Program-made: the position numbers and the translations under genes | Assembly: GCF_029635795.1 (NCBI RefSeq) | Contig: NZ_CP114280.1 | Span: 868,001-932,000 of the forward strand | DNA from: Dickeya lacustris | GTDB taxonomy: Bacteria > Pseudomonadota > Gammaproteobacteria > Enterobacterales > Enterobacteriaceae | Length of the DNA: 64,000 nt | Direction of reading: 5' to 3' | The notes under the pieces: model-generated | The model's input: the letters and a program-made list of their open reading frames with translations, nothing else | The model's database searches: none | Told to the model about the DNA's origin: nothing | In this document: positions 52,550 through 62,482 of the stretch, piece after piece | Position numbering within the stretch: the first letter of the stretch is position 1 | Layout: each line of letters starts with the position of its first letter

Positions 52550-53611
52550 CGCAATATTCTTGCAGTGGTAATCCCGGCTCTGTTAGCTGCTGGTGCAGCG
52601 AATGCAGCTGAAGTGTACAACAAAGACGGCAACAAGCTGGATTTGACTGGTAAAATCGAAGCTGCCCATTATTTTGGCGATGAGTCCAAAAGTGTCATGG
52701 GTGACGGCGACCAGACCTTTGCTCGTCTGGGCTTCAAAGGTGAAACCAAAATCAATAGCGATCTGACCGGTTATGGTCGTTTTGAGTATGAATTTAACGC
52801 AAGCTCTGCTGAAGATACTAACAGCGCTGATGGTAAAACCCGTTACGCATATGCTGGCTTGAAATTCGGTGACTTAGGCTCACTGGATTACGGCCGTAAC
52901 CGTGCCGTTGGCTATGATGGTCTGTCTTACACTGACGTACTGCCAGAACAGGGTGGTGATTCTGTCTACACCGACAACATCACTGGCCGTAACGCTGGCG
53001 TTGCAACCTACCGTAACAAAAACTTCTTCGGCCTGGTAGATGGCTGGGACTTCGCGCTGGGTTATCAGGCCAAGCACGACGGCTCTACACAGTACAGAAA
53101 AAATACCGGTGATGGCTGGGCGGTCTCTTCTTCTTATACCGCACCGTTTGGCGTTGGCGTGATCGGTTCTTACACTGCTGCTGATCGTACTGACAAACAG
53201 ACTGCTGATAATCGCGGTAAAAAGGCTGAAGCGTGGGCAACTGGCCTGAAATATGACGCTAACAACGTCTATGTGGCTACCACCTACGGTGAATACCACA
53301 ACCTGTCTTATAAAAACGCTACTGCTACTTCTGCTTACGACAAAACTAAAGTGTTTGAAGCCGTTGCTCAGTACAACTTCGATTTCGGCCTGACCCCGTC
53401 TTTAGGTTATGTTAGTGCCAAAGCAGATGACGATACCGCAAACACCAGCGGCTACCTGAAGAAATATGTCAGCATCGGCGCTACCTATGCATTCAACAAA
53501 AACTTCTCTACTCTGGTTGAGTACGATATCAACCTGATCAAAGATGACAGCAACCAGCTCGGTGTTAAAACTGGTAACACTGTAGCAGTCGGTGCAATTT
53601 ATCAGTTCTAA
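52541..53611 (+). CDS. ompF: OmpF-type general porin, copy 1
   Basis: A 356-residue trimeric outer-membrane porin precursor. The signal peptide MMKRNILAVVIPALLAAGAA ends NAA, and the mature form starts AEVYNKDGNKLDLTGK. Sixteen-strand barrel features include DQTFARLGFKGETKINSDLT, the constriction-loop region ending in LPEQGGDS, and the terminal Phe (AVGAIYQF) for BAM recognition. The asnS-ompF-aspC context is as in E. coli. The in-frame start at 52502 would add an unlikely leader. A near-identical N-terminus recurs in copy 2. Confidence 0.95.
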   Translation: MMKRNILAVVIPALLAAGAANAAEVYNKDGNKLDLTGKIEAAHYFGDESKSVMGDGDQTFARLGFKGETKINSDLTGYGRFEYEFNASSAEDTNSADGKTRYAYAGLKFGDLGSLDYGRNRAVGYDGLSYTDVLPEQGGDSVYTDNITGRNAGVATYRNKNFFGLVDGWDFALGYQAKHDGSTQYRKNTGDGWAVSSSYTAPFGVGVIGSYTAADRTDKQTADNRGKKAEAWATGLKYDANNVYVATTYGEYHNLSYKNATATSAYDKTKVFEAVAQYNFDFGLTPSLGYVSAKADDDTANTSGYLKKYVSIGATYAFNKNFSTLVEYDINLIKDDSNQLGVKTGNTVAVGAIYQF

Positions 53612-53646
53612 TCAGCCCTGCTGATTAACTGATTTACACTGTCGAG

Positions 53647-53681
53647 AACATCAGCCGACCTGTCGGCTGATGTTTTTTTAT
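53647..53681 (+). terminator. ompF copy 1 terminator
   Basis: AACATCAGCCGAC (53647-53659), 2-nt centre, GTCGGCTGATGTT (53662-53674) and a T-run. Confidence 0.93.
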
Positions 53682-54086
53682 GCCTGCCATTTTATTTCAC
53701 CTGATTGTCCCCTGCTTCCTTTTCTGCTTCTGCTCCCTCCTGGCTCACTCCCTTGCCGCATTTTCCAGCGTAAAAATATCATTTGGTACATTAGGCACCT
53801 TAAACACAGACTTTAATTAAGGTTTTTTGCCATAAAATCATATTAATAAAAATGAAATATTAAATACATATTTATCATTTTAATATCATGAAAATGAAGG
53901 ATTTTTTTCATATTAAATTCATTTTTTTAGCTATAGGTAAACGTTATCAGTCACTGATTTAAAGAAGAAAATGCATAACTAAAGACAATGAATGAATAAT
54001 CCACCCATTTTTTATTTTATAAAAATATTTACTTACAAATTGAAATAAAGTGTTTCGCCAACACGTGATTGGTAGCATTTGTGTAG
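53682..54086. other. AT-rich spacer between the porin genes
   Basis: About 400 bp, strongly AT-rich from 53770 to 54060, with no open frame I support. It probably holds the OmpR-binding region of the second porin and is a likely H-NS target by composition. Confidence 0.5.
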
Positions 54087-54092
54087 TAGATA
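54087..54092 (+). promoter_or_regulatory. Second porin promoter -10 region
   Basis: TAGATAAAC is shared with copy 1, as are TGAATGGAACACTGC and GACACAG-AAGACA downstream, showing that the promoter and leader were duplicated with the gene. Confidence 0.6.
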
Positions 54093-54196
54093 AACCCGAC
54101 CATGAATGGAACACTGCTTGCGGACACAGAAAGACACCGGCTGGCGACAGAAGTTCATAACGACACGACTGTAAAGACAAGCCGGACACATAACAC

Positions 54197-54220
54197 AATG
54201 AGGGTAATTTAATGATGAAG
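54197..54220 (+). promoter_or_regulatory. MicF-type target at the second porin start
   Basis: CAATGAGGGTAATTT followed by AATGATGAAG matches the copy 1 initiation region, so both mRNAs are expected to answer to the same sRNA. Confidence 0.55.
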
Positions 54221-55300
54221 CGTAATATTCTGGCCGTGGTGATACCGGCACTGTTGGCAGCAGGCGCAGCCAACGCCGCAGAGGTGTACAACAAAGATGG
54301 CAATAAGCTTGATTTAACCGGCAAACTGCACGCCGGTTATTATTTCGGTGATACAGCCAAAAGCTTTGAAGGTAAAGGCGATCAAACCTATGCCCGCTTA
54401 GGTTTTAAAGGCGAAACCAAGATTAATGACGATCTGACCGGTTATGGTCGCTTTGAATATCACTTTGATGCCAGTAACGCAGAAGACACTAACAGCCTTC
54501 CTTCTGGGAGCAATGGCAACGGCAGCAAAACCCGTTATGCTTATGCTGGCCTGAAATTCGGTAACTTCGGCTCTTTTGATTATGGTCGCAATAAAGGCAT
54601 CGCTTATGACGGTATCTCTTATACCGACGTACTGCCAGAGTGGGGTGGCGACCAAGGCTATACCGATAACATTACCGGGCGCAGTGCTGGTGTTGCGACC
54701 TATCGCAACAAGAACTTCTTCGGCCTGGTGCAGGGCTGGGATTTTGGCCTGCAATATCAGGCGAAACATGCAGACTCCACCGCACCTAAAAAACAGACCG
54801 GTGACGGCTTTGGTATTTCCTCTTCCTATACGTCGCCGATTGGCGTAGGCGTGATTGCCTCTTATGAAGCGGTAGACCGCACCACCTCACAGGTAGCCGA
54901 TGGCCGTGGCCAGAAGGCGGACGCCTGGGCTGCCGGCCTGAAGTATGATGCCAACAATATCTACCTTGCCACCACCTACGGTGAGTATCACAACCTGAGC
55001 TATGTTGGCAGCGTTGCACTGGATAAAACCAAAGTGTTCGAAGCCGTTGCCCAGTACCACTTTGACTTTGGTTTAACGCCGTCTCTGGCGTATGTTTCCG
55101 CTAAAGCTGATAACGACACGTCCGCCGTGAAAACCAGCGGTTATATCACTAAATACGTCAGCATCGGCGGGACATATAACTTCAATAAGAACCTGGCGGC
55201 TAACGTCGAGTATCTGGTCAACCTGATTGATGCAGACAGCAACCCGTACGGTAAGAAAACGGGTAACAGCGTCTTTACCGGCCTGACCTACCAGTTCTAA
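54212..55300 (+). CDS. OmpF/OmpC-type general porin, copy 2
   Basis: A 362-residue porin precursor whose signal peptide equals that of copy 1 and whose mature chain is a close paralogue: GDQTYARLGFKGETKINDDL, GVATYRNKNFFGLVQGWDFG and terminal GLTYQF. It differs from copy 1 mainly in the surface loops (for example the SLPSGSNGNGSKT insertion) and the Lys/Asp content around the constriction loop (LPEWGGDQG). Tandem duplication 600 bp downstream of copy 1, with its own promoter and terminator. Divergence in loops suggests different selectivity or phage/antibody exposure. Confidence 0.93.
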   Translation: MMKRNILAVVIPALLAAGAANAAEVYNKDGNKLDLTGKLHAGYYFGDTAKSFEGKGDQTYARLGFKGETKINDDLTGYGRFEYHFDASNAEDTNSLPSGSNGNGSKTRYAYAGLKFGNFGSFDYGRNKGIAYDGISYTDVLPEWGGDQGYTDNITGRSAGVATYRNKNFFGLVQGWDFGLQYQAKHADSTAPKKQTGDGFGISSSYTSPIGVGVIASYEAVDRTTSQVADGRGQKADAWAAGLKYDANNIYLATTYGEYHNLSYVGSVALDKTKVFEAVAQYHFDFGLTPSLAYVSAKADNDTSAVKTSGYITKYVSIGGTYNFNKNLAANVEYLVNLIDADSNPYGKKTGNSVFTGLTYQF

Positions 55301-55325
55301 TCTCTCTTGATGTCACACCTGTGTT

Positions 55326-55354
55326 AAGCCGGGAACCCTCTCCCGGCTTTTTTA
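55326..55354 (+). terminator. Second porin terminator
   Basis: AAGCCGGGA (55326-55334), loop ACCCTC, TCCCGGCTT (55341-55349) and a T-run. The gap to aspC (55355-55552) has nothing notable. Confidence 0.92.
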
Positions 55355-55552
55355 TTACCTGAGCGCATCAGCGGCGCGATAGCGGTATGTTTACGCAAGG
55401 ATAGGCTTACCACACCGCCCGTCAGGGCCATTTATGCCAGTGTTTACCCTTGTGCCATTATTTCTGTTTCTTTTGATGCAAACGGTTGGCAAAGCCAGAC
55501 GCTGGCGTTAACCTGCTATTTCTGTTTACTCTCTGTCATGGATTACGTCGCA

Positions 55553-56743
55553 ATGTTTGAAAAAATCACTGCCGCTCCTGCTGACCCGATTTTGGGGCTG
55601 GCTGACCTGTTTCGCGCTGATGAACGCTCGCACAAAATTAACCTCGGCATCGGTGTCTATAAAGATGAAACCGGTAAAACACCGGTATTGACGTGCGTTA
55701 AAAAAGCAGAGCAACTGCTGCTGGAAACAGAAACCACCAAAAATTACCTGAGTATTGATGGTATTCCTGAATTTGCCCGCTGCACGCAGGAACTGCTGTT
55801 CGGTAAACAGAGTGAGATTATTGCGAATAAGCGTGCTCGCACCGCCCAAACCCCCGGCGGAACCGGCGGATTGCGTGTTGCGGCGGATTTCATCGCCCAT
55901 CAAACCAGCGCAAAACGTATTTGGGTAAGCAACCCAAGCTGGCCGAACCACAAAAATGTGTTCGCCTCGGTCGGGCTGGAAGTGTGTGATTATGCCTATT
56001 ATGACGCCGAGAACCATGCGCTGGATTTTGACGGCATGCTCAGTAGCCTCAATGCGGCGCAAGCTGGCGATGTGGTGCTGTTCCACGGCTGTTGTCACAA
56101 CCCAACCGGTATCGATCCGACTGCTGAACAGTGGGAGCAACTGGCAACGATGGCGCTGGAAAAAGGCTGGCTGCCGCTGTTTGACTTTGCTTATCAGGGC
56201 TTTGCCCGTGGGCTGGAAGAAGATGCTGAGGGGCTACGTATTTTCGCCGCTAAACATCAGGAATTGCTGGTTGCCAGCTCTTATTCGAAAAACTTCGGCT
56301 TGTATAACGAGCGCGTGGGTGCCTGTACGCTGGTTGCCGCTGATGCCGCCACAGCAGATATCGCCTTCAGCCAGGTGAAAGCCGGTATTCGAGCTAACTA
56401 CTCCAACCCGCCGTCACACGGTGCTGCGGTTGTGGCTACGGTGTTGTCAAACGATGCGCTGCGCACCATCTGGGAACAAGAGTTAACGGCGATGCGCGAA
56501 CGCATTCAACGTATGCGCCAGTTGTTCGTCAACACGCTACAGGAAAAAGGCGCCGCACAGGACTTCTCGTTTATCATTAATCAGAACGGCATGTTTTCAT
56601 TCAGTGGCCTGAGCAAAGATCAGGTGCTGCGCTTACGCGATGAATTTGGTATTTATGCCGTGAATTCAGGGCGTATCAACGTCGCCGGGATGACGCCGGA
56701 AAACATGGCTCCGCTGTGCGAGGCAATTGTCGCCGTGCTGTAA
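55553..56743 (+). CDS. aspC: Aspartate aminotransferase
   Basis: A 396-residue PLP enzyme, the same length as E. coli AspC, interconverting aspartate/2-oxoglutarate and oxaloacetate/glutamate. [20 protein letters not shown] begins at ATG 55553 (homology start; the frame also opens at 55538). [49 protein letters not shown] and the PLP-lysine motif [16 protein letters not shown] are present, and the carboxylate-binding Arg lies near the end (GRINVAGM). Confidence 0.97.
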   Translation: MFEKITAAPADPILGLADLFRADERSHKINLGIGVYKDETGKTPVLTCVKKAEQLLLETETTKNYLSIDGIPEFARCTQELLFGKQSEIIANKRARTAQTPGGTGGLRVAADFIAHQTSAKRIWVSNPSWPNHKNVFASVGLEVCDYAYYDAENHALDFDGMLSSLNAAQAGDVVLFHGCCHNPTGIDPTAEQWEQLATMALEKGWLPLFDFAYQGFARGLEEDAEGLRIFAAKHQELLVASSYSKNFGLYNERVGACTLVAADAATADIAFSQVKAGIRANYSNPPSHGAAVVATVLSNDALRTIWEQELTAMRERIQRMRQLFVNTLQEKGAAQDFSFIINQNGMFSFSGLSKDQVLRLRDEFGIYAVNSGRINVAGMTPENMAPLCEAIVAVL

Positions 56744-56807
56744 TGTGCCGCCGTGCTGTAATACATGGCCGCGAACGCGCTTAATGGCCAATAGCCCGGT
56801 TGGATTT

Positions 56808-56844
56808 AATGCCAGTCAGTTATCCTGACTGGCATTATTTTTTT
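56808..56844 (+). terminator. aspC terminator
   Basis: AATGCCAGTCAG (56808-56819) pairs with CTGACTGGCATT (56825-56836), then ATTTTTTT. The stem sequence recurs after ycbL (59336-59363). Confidence 0.92.
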
Positions 56845-56905
56845 ACTCTGCGCCAGCGCCTGATACCTGAGCGAGGCAAACAAGGCTCGGGTTTACGCCG
56901 CTCAT

Positions 56906-59149
56906 TCACCCTCTTGGCCGCTTACCCTGCACCGCAGTTTTTCCAGCCCCTGTGCGAACCTGCGATTTAGCTTTATTACCTTTACCGTCCGGCCTTGCCT
57001 GGGATGACGTTGTTGACGCTGACTCGCGCAGCGGTTGGGCATGACGGCGTTGATGTTTGATATCACTGTGCCGGGTCAGCGCGGGTCGTGCGCCCTTGGC
57101 CACAAGCGTTGCCCGTTCGCCACGGCTTTCAACCGGCACCAGACATTCAGGGCCGGAACCAATCAAATAGCCCTTGCCCATCGCCAGCAGCGCTTCGCGG
57201 ATAATCGGCCAGCCTGCCGGGTCGTGGTAACGCAGAATCGCTTTGTGCAAGCGACGGCGACGCTCACCCTTGGCGACAAACACATCGCCTCCCACCCGGC
57301 GTACTTTGGCAAGCGGGTTTTTCTCGCTGTAATACATGGTGGTCGCATTTGCGAGCGGCGAGGGGTAAAAATTCTGTACCTGATCCAACTTAAAGCGATT
57401 GGCTTTGAGCCAGAGCGCCAGATTCACCATGTCTTCATCGGTGGTGCCGGGGTGTGCGGCAATAAAATAGGGGATCAGATACTGCTCTTTACCCGCCTCT
57501 TTTGAGAACTTATCAAACAATGACTTGAACTTGTAATAGGTGCCCATGCCCGGCTTCATCATCATCGCCAGCGGCCCTTCTTCGGTGTGTTCAGGGGCGA
57601 TTTTGAGATAGCCGCCGACATGGTATCGGGCCAGTTCCCGCACGTAGCGCGGGTCTTCCACCGCCAAGTCATAACGCACGCCCGAGGCAATCAGGATTTT
57701 CTTGATGCCCTTGAGATCGCGCGCCTTGCGATAAAGATTGATCGTCGGCGTATGATCGGTGTTCATGTGTGGGCAGATGCCCGGCCAGACGCAGGAGGCA
57801 CGGCGGCAGGTCTGCTCGGCGCGGGGATTTTTACAGCGTAACCGGTACATATTGGCGGTCGGGCCGCCGAGATCGGAAATGACGCCGGTAAACCCAGGCA
57901 CCTTGTCACGAATCTCTTCAATTTCTTTTAATATCGACTCTTCCGAACGGCTCTGGATAATGCGCCCTTCATGCTCGGTGATGGAGCAAAACGAGCAGCC
58001 GCCAAAGCAGCCGCGCATAATATTCACCGACGTCTTGATCATATCGTAGGCTGGGATCTTCTCCTTCCCATACGCCGGGTGCGGCACCCGTTGGTACGGC
58101 AAGCCAAACACCCCATCCATCTCATCGGTTTCCAGCGGAAAAGCCGGCGGGTTCACCCAGATAATGCGATCGCCATGCGCCTGCGCCAGCGCCCGGGCAC
58201 AGCCGGGGTTAGTCTCATGATGCAGAATGCGCGACGCATGGGCATAGAGCACTTTGTCTTCTTTGATGCGCTCGAAAGCCGGCAGCTTAATATAGGTCTT
58301 CTCCCAGGGCTTGGGTTTCGCTGGCTGTACCTGCACCGGTTTCGCGTCTTGTGCGGCTGGCGCGCTCTCACTGGCACTGTCTGAACATGGCGCGCCTTCC
58401 ATGTACGGGTTAGGAATAGGATCGATACGGCCAATCTGGTCAAGCTTACTCGAATCTACACCGCTCCAGCCGGGCAACGGCTCGCGGCGAATAATCGCAG
58501 TGCCGCGAATATCTTGCATCACCTCAATACGCTCCCCCGCCGCAATGCGGTGGGCGACCTCAATCAGCGGGCGCTCGGCGTTGCCGTAGATAAGGATATC
58601 GGCCTTGGCATCAAACAGGATGGAGCGGCGGATTGTTTCCGACCAGTAATCATAGTGGGCAATACGGCGCAGCGAGGCCTCAATGCCGCCGATGACGACA
58701 GGCACCTCTTTGTACGCCTCCTTACAGCGCTGGGTATAGACCAGTGTGGCGCGATCGGGCCGCTTACCGGCGACATTACCGGGAGTATAGGCATCATCGT
58801 GGCGCAACTTTTTATCCGAGGTGTAGCGGTTAATCATCGAGTCCATGTTACCCGCTGTCACACCGAAAAAGAGATTAGGCTTGCCCAGGCGCATAAAGTC
58901 CGCCTTGGAAGACCAGTCCGGCTGGGCGATGATCCCGACCCGAAACCCTTGTGCTTCAAGCATACGGCCAATCACCGCCATACCAAAACTCGGGTGATCG
59001 ACATACGCATCGCCTGTCACCAGGATAACGTCGCAACTGTCCCACCCGAGCTCATCCATCTCTTTACGCGACATGGGCAGGAAAGGCGCGGTGCCGTAGC
59101 ATTCGGCCCAGTAACGAGGGTAGGAGAAAATGGGGGTTATCGGTTGCAT
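56906..59149 (-). CDS. ygiQ: Radical SAM protein YgiQ (UPF0313)
   Basis: A 747-residue protein matching E. coli YgiQ: an N-terminal domain ([40 protein letters not shown]), a radical-SAM core with the 4Fe-4S motif CFGGCSFC (CxxxCxxC, about 375-385) and a basic, low-complexity C-terminus (ending [20 protein letters not shown] and KRPRG). The reaction is not established. ATG 59149 has AAGTGG 5 nt upstream. In E. coli the gene lies elsewhere, near 68 min; here it is inserted between aspC and ycbL, flanked by look-alike terminator stems. Confidence 0.93.
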   Translation of the reverse strand: MQPITPIFSYPRYWAECYGTAPFLPMSRKEMDELGWDSCDVILVTGDAYVDHPSFGMAVIGRMLEAQGFRVGIIAQPDWSSKADFMRLGKPNLFFGVTAGNMDSMINRYTSDKKLRHDDAYTPGNVAGKRPDRATLVYTQRCKEAYKEVPVVIGGIEASLRRIAHYDYWSETIRRSILFDAKADILIYGNAERPLIEVAHRIAAGERIEVMQDIRGTAIIRREPLPGWSGVDSSKLDQIGRIDPIPNPYMEGAPCSDSASESAPAAQDAKPVQVQPAKPKPWEKTYIKLPAFERIKEDKVLYAHASRILHHETNPGCARALAQAHGDRIIWVNPPAFPLETDEMDGVFGLPYQRVPHPAYGKEKIPAYDMIKTSVNIMRGCFGGCSFCSITEHEGRIIQSRSEESILKEIEEIRDKVPGFTGVISDLGGPTANMYRLRCKNPRAEQTCRRASCVWPGICPHMNTDHTPTINLYRKARDLKGIKKILIASGVRYDLAVEDPRYVRELARYHVGGYLKIAPEHTEEGPLAMMMKPGMGTYYKFKSLFDKFSKEAGKEQYLIPYFIAAHPGTTDEDMVNLALWLKANRFKLDQVQNFYPSPLANATTMYYSEKNPLAKVRRVGGDVFVAKGERRRRLHKAILRYHDPAGWPIIREALLAMGKGYLIGSGPECLVPVESRGERATLVAKGARPALTRHSDIKHQRRHAQPLRESASTTSSQARPDGKGNKAKSQVRTGAGKTAVQGKRPRG

Positions 59150-59335
59150 ATTGACCACTTGAAAAATTCTGGTCGCGCATTATACCGGCTGGTCAGGGCC
59201 CCGGCGATGCCTTTTTCTCATTTTACCTGTTTGACGTTTACCCGTTTGCCGTTGTCGTTGTCATGGGCGAAAACGGTTACATCATCACAGCGCGCAAACG
59301 AACGGCGTGCTTTTGCAATCAGCGTCAGTAAAAAA

Positions 59336-59363
59336 ATGCCAGTCAGGACAAACCGACTGGCAT
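59336..59363 (-). terminator. ycbL terminator
   Basis: ATGCCAGTC (59336-59344) pairs with GACTGGCAT (59355-59363); on the minus strand a T-run follows, 44 bp past the ycbL stop. Confidence 0.85.
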
Positions 59364-59407
59364 AGATTCAACAGAGAAGCCCGCGAGTGACGACGTGAGT
59401 GTGGCTG

Positions 59408-60046
59408 TCAGTCGCTATCACGCAAAAATGGATTGGTGCGGCGCTCTTCGCCGAACGTTGACATCGGGCCATGGCCCGGAATGAACGCAATGTCGTCACC
59501 CAATGGAAAGAGTTTATGGCGGATAGAATCCACCAGCGCCTGATGGTCGCCTTGCGGAAAATCGCTGCGCCCGACGCCACCCCGGAAGATAACATCCCCC
59601 ACCTGGGCGAGACGCGCTTTTTTATCAACGAACACCACATGACCCGGCGTATGCCCCGGACAGTGCACCACTGACAGCTCTGACTCGCCAATCACCACGG
59701 TATCGCCCTCCTCCAGCCAGCGCGTCGGCACCAGCGGCAGACAATCACGCAACCCAAACATGCGGCTTTGTGCAGGTAAACCATCGAGCCAAAATGCATC
59801 GGCCTGTTGCGGGCCGACAATCGGCACCGCAAAGTGTTCAGCCAGTTCAGCCGCTGCCCCGACATGATCTAAATGGCCATGGGTGAGCAGAATCTGCGTC
59901 ACCGTTACCTCAGCTTGCGTCACGGCCTGCCGAATGGTTTGCACATCGCCGCCGGGGTCAACAATGGCGGCTTGTCGGGTTTTTTCACACCACAGCAGGG
60001 TGCAATTCTGACTAAAGTCTGTGACGGGAATAATCTGGTATTTCAT
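59408..60046 (-). CDS. gloC: Type II glyoxalase-like hydrolase GloC (YcbL)
   Basis: A 212-residue metallo-beta-lactamase-fold hydrolase (E. coli YcbL 215). [20 protein letters not shown] carries the HxHxDH metal motif; further ligands lie in [31 protein letters not shown] and PGHGPMS. It hydrolyses S-D-lactoylglutathione in methylglyoxal detoxification. Followed downstream by ygiQ and preceded by mepK. Confidence 0.94.
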   Translation of the reverse strand: MKYQIIPVTDFSQNCTLLWCEKTRQAAIVDPGGDVQTIRQAVTQAEVTVTQILLTHGHLDHVGAAAELAEHFAVPIVGPQQADAFWLDGLPAQSRMFGLRDCLPLVPTRWLEEGDTVVIGESELSVVHCPGHTPGHVVFVDKKARLAQVGDVIFRGGVGRSDFPQGDHQALVDSIRHKLFPLGDDIAFIPGHGPMSTFGEERRTNPFLRDSD

Positions 60047-60108
60047 ACCGCTCCGTTAGTTACCTCATCCTTGCAGGGCACCTAATTCTCTGCTTGGGTC
60101 GTTTAACG

Positions 60109-60657
60109 TTACCAGGTGCGCACGGCCCCGGTATCTATATGGATAAAATTACTTTGCGGGTAATATCCGACGCCTCCGGCACGCATTTTCATCGCCGCCT
60201 TACGGATATTAGCCAGTTGGACACCCTCAATATGGAAGTCCATGGCTTTCCCCTGAGTATGGTAGCTCTGTTTTGCCACACCCCGACTGCTTGAGCGCAG
60301 ATCTTCATTGGTACTGTAGGAGCGATAGCCAGAGATCAGCTGTACCGGCTTGGTTGTGCCAAGCATCACCTGTAAGCGGTATAGCTGATCAAACAGTGCC
60401 GGATCGATCGTTTTCACTTTATTCGCCCGGTAATCACGGAAGAAATGGTTCAACCGTGATAGCTCTGACTTGTTATAGCGGCGGCCATCAAAGAATTCGA
60501 CTTTGATACGCTCACCGGTATTCACATTATTCAGCGTGAGGATACGGGGACGGGTGGTAGATAGCGAAGCCAGCGATTGCCCCGGCAGCAATGCAATACC
60601 CAGCGCCGCGCCGCCGAGTGCAAGCCATTTGCGTCGATGATGATCAATTGGTTCCAT
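60109..60657 (-). CDS. mepK: Murein endopeptidase MepK (YcbK)
   Basis: A 182-residue protein, the same length as E. coli MepK, with a twin-arginine signal (HHRRKWLALGGAALGIALLP, cleavage near SLAS) and a peptidase M15-like (DUF882) domain: LISGYRSYSTNEDLR, SYHTQGKAMDFHIEGVQL and NFIHIDTG supply the His/Asp/His metal ligands. It cleaves 3-3 crosslinks made by L,D-transpeptidases, fitting its position next to ldtD. ATG 60657 gives the proper Tat signal. Confidence 0.94.
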   Translation of the reverse strand: MEPIDHHRRKWLALGGAALGIALLPGQSLASLSTTRPRILTLNNVNTGERIKVEFFDGRRYNKSELSRLNHFFRDYRANKVKTIDPALFDQLYRLQVMLGTTKPVQLISGYRSYSTNEDLRSSSRGVAKQSYHTQGKAMDFHIEGVQLANIRKAAMKMRAGGVGYYPQSNFIHIDTGAVRTW

Positions 60658-60838
60658 AAAACACGAACACCCTGGACTGAAAAAGGAGAAAGCGATACAC
60701 CACATGTATCGCCCTGCACCTTAACTGCCACGCCTCACGGCGTCAACCCGCTTTAGCGGCGCACGCGGGGCGCATCGCAGCGAGTATCCGGCTGCGATGC
60801 TCAACGCCTCCGAGCAGAACAACCACAATTACGCAGAC

Positions 60839-62482
60839 TTACTGCAATAATAAGCCTGCTTTAGATAACACCATCGCACCGCTTTTTACCGTGTCATCAT
60901 AATTGTAAATATCTGTGCGGAATTGCGGCTTGCCATCTTCCGCTACCCAGGCGGTCAGATAATAGAAATGAACCTGTATACGCTGGCGCACAGGAACATA
61001 GGTCGTATTACCCTGCTCGATGGTTGAGGAGATGCGCGCACCATTCCAGCCAGCATCTTGCAGTAACAGCGCGGCCAGTTCGGAAGCTTTATTCACCCGC
61101 ACGCAGCCTGAACTCAAGGCGCGAATGTCCTTCTGGAACAGATTGTGGTTCGGTGTATCGTGCAGGTAGATAGCATCCGTATTCGGGATATTGAACTTAT
61201 AGCGCCCCAGAGAATTACTCTGCCCCGGGGCCTGACGCAGCCGATAAGGGAAATTCCCTGCCGACACGGTCGGCCAGTCAATCATGGCCGGATCGATAGA
61301 CTGGGCATTATCGCTCCAGTCGGACAGCACGGTATAACCGTGGCGCTGTAGATAGCTGGGGTCTTGTATTACTTTGGGAATAATATCCTGACGCGTTAGC
61401 GTCGTTGGTACATTCCACGGTGGATTCATCACCACATTGCTCAGTGAGGTGTTCATCAGCGGCGTCTTACGCTTTGGCTGGCCCACAATCACCCTTGATG
61501 CCAGAATTTCCGCGCCATTTTGATAAAAACTCAGCGAGTAATTGGGAATATTAACAACGATGCCGCTGTTAACCTTATCCGGCACCAATCGCAAGCGCTG
61601 AATATTTAACGCCAATAACGCCGCTCGCTGCTGGGGCGGCACATTCAGCCAGTCACGGGTACGTTTGCCTATCACGCCGTCATCCTGCAACCCTTGCGCA
61701 TGCTGAAAACGTTTGACCGCTTCAACCAGCTCGCCGTCATAATGGGTTGCCACCGCAGCGGCGCTCTCCGGCTTCAGCAGGCCGCTACGCTGTAAAATCT
61801 CAGCCAATACCAGTAATGCTTCGCTGTTATCCCCCGGGCGCAGTGAATCAGCCAGTACCAGTTTTGGCCACGCGCGGTTATCAGCAAGTAGGGTTTTCAA
61901 TGCATTATGCATCTTTGTATATTGCGAATGCCGTGGTGCCAGTGCAGCAACAAAGGCCACACCATTGCCAGCCGCAAGCGCTTGCTGCCATTGGTTAACC
62001 ATCGCCGCTGGCGGCGCTGAAAGCGTGTAAGGCACACTGCCATACAGCCAGTTATTGCCGTTTTTCTCGACACCCGCGACAAATTGCATATAACCCAGCA
62101 TCGCGTCAGACAGCACCACATCGCGAGAAAAGTCGCTCAGGCGCGGGTCTGTCAGCCACGTCACCCAGGCGGTGAATTGCGGTTGCACACCGGACAACGC
62201 CACTTCTGCCAGTTGTTGCTGGAAGGCTTTGACCAATTGACTATCACGCCACAGCGGTTGGTGATGCTGATGCGAGTACAGCGCGTTCAGTTCATTAAGA
62301 TAACGCAGAGAAATACCGGCGGGTAAACCAGCGGATAGCGAAGCGGGATGCGTTTGAGCCACGGGTAGCGCCGCCGATGATGTCGCAGACTGAACAGGCA
62401 ATGCCGCACTCATGCCGCAAGCCCATACAGCACCGACCATACCCAGCAGCCGCGTTTGTTTTCTTTGTTTACCTGACAACAT
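60839..62482 (-). CDS. ldtD: L,D-transpeptidase LdtD (YcbB)
   Basis: A 547-residue periplasmic enzyme (E. coli 615). A signal peptide (WACGMSAALPVQSATSS) is followed by an N-terminal scaffold domain (about 50-230), a peptidoglycan-binding domain (AVKRFQHAQGLQDDGVIGKR, about 255-300) and a YkuD catalytic domain with HDTPNHNLFQKDIRALSSGC VRV (catalytic Cys in SSGC). It forms 3-3 crosslinks, important under outer-membrane stress and for beta-lactam resistance. It lacks the acidic insertion found in E. coli LdtD before the peptidoglycan-binding domain. The start is uncertain: ATG 62482 (AGGGG upstream) is preferred over ATG 62506 and the frame opening at 62566. Confidence 0.9.
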   Translation of the reverse strand: MLSGKQRKQTRLLGMVGAVWACGMSAALPVQSATSSAALPVAQTHPASLSAGLPAGISLRYLNELNALYSHQHHQPLWRDSQLVKAFQQQLAEVALSGVQPQFTAWVTWLTDPRLSDFSRDVVLSDAMLGYMQFVAGVEKNGNNWLYGSVPYTLSAPPAAMVNQWQQALAAGNGVAFVAALAPRHSQYTKMHNALKTLLADNRAWPKLVLADSLRPGDNSEALLVLAEILQRSGLLKPESAAAVATHYDGELVEAVKRFQHAQGLQDDGVIGKRTRDWLNVPPQQRAALLALNIQRLRLVPDKVNSGIVVNIPNYSLSFYQNGAEILASRVIVGQPKRKTPLMNTSLSNVVMNPPWNVPTTLTRQDIIPKVIQDPSYLQRHGYTVLSDWSDNAQSIDPAMIDWPTVSAGNFPYRLRQAPGQSNSLGRYKFNIPNTDAIYLHDTPNHNLFQKDIRALSSGCVRVNKASELAALLLQDAGWNGARISSTIEQGNTTYVPVRQRIQVHFYYLTAWVAEDGKPQFRTDIYNYDDTVKSGAMVLSKAGLLLQ

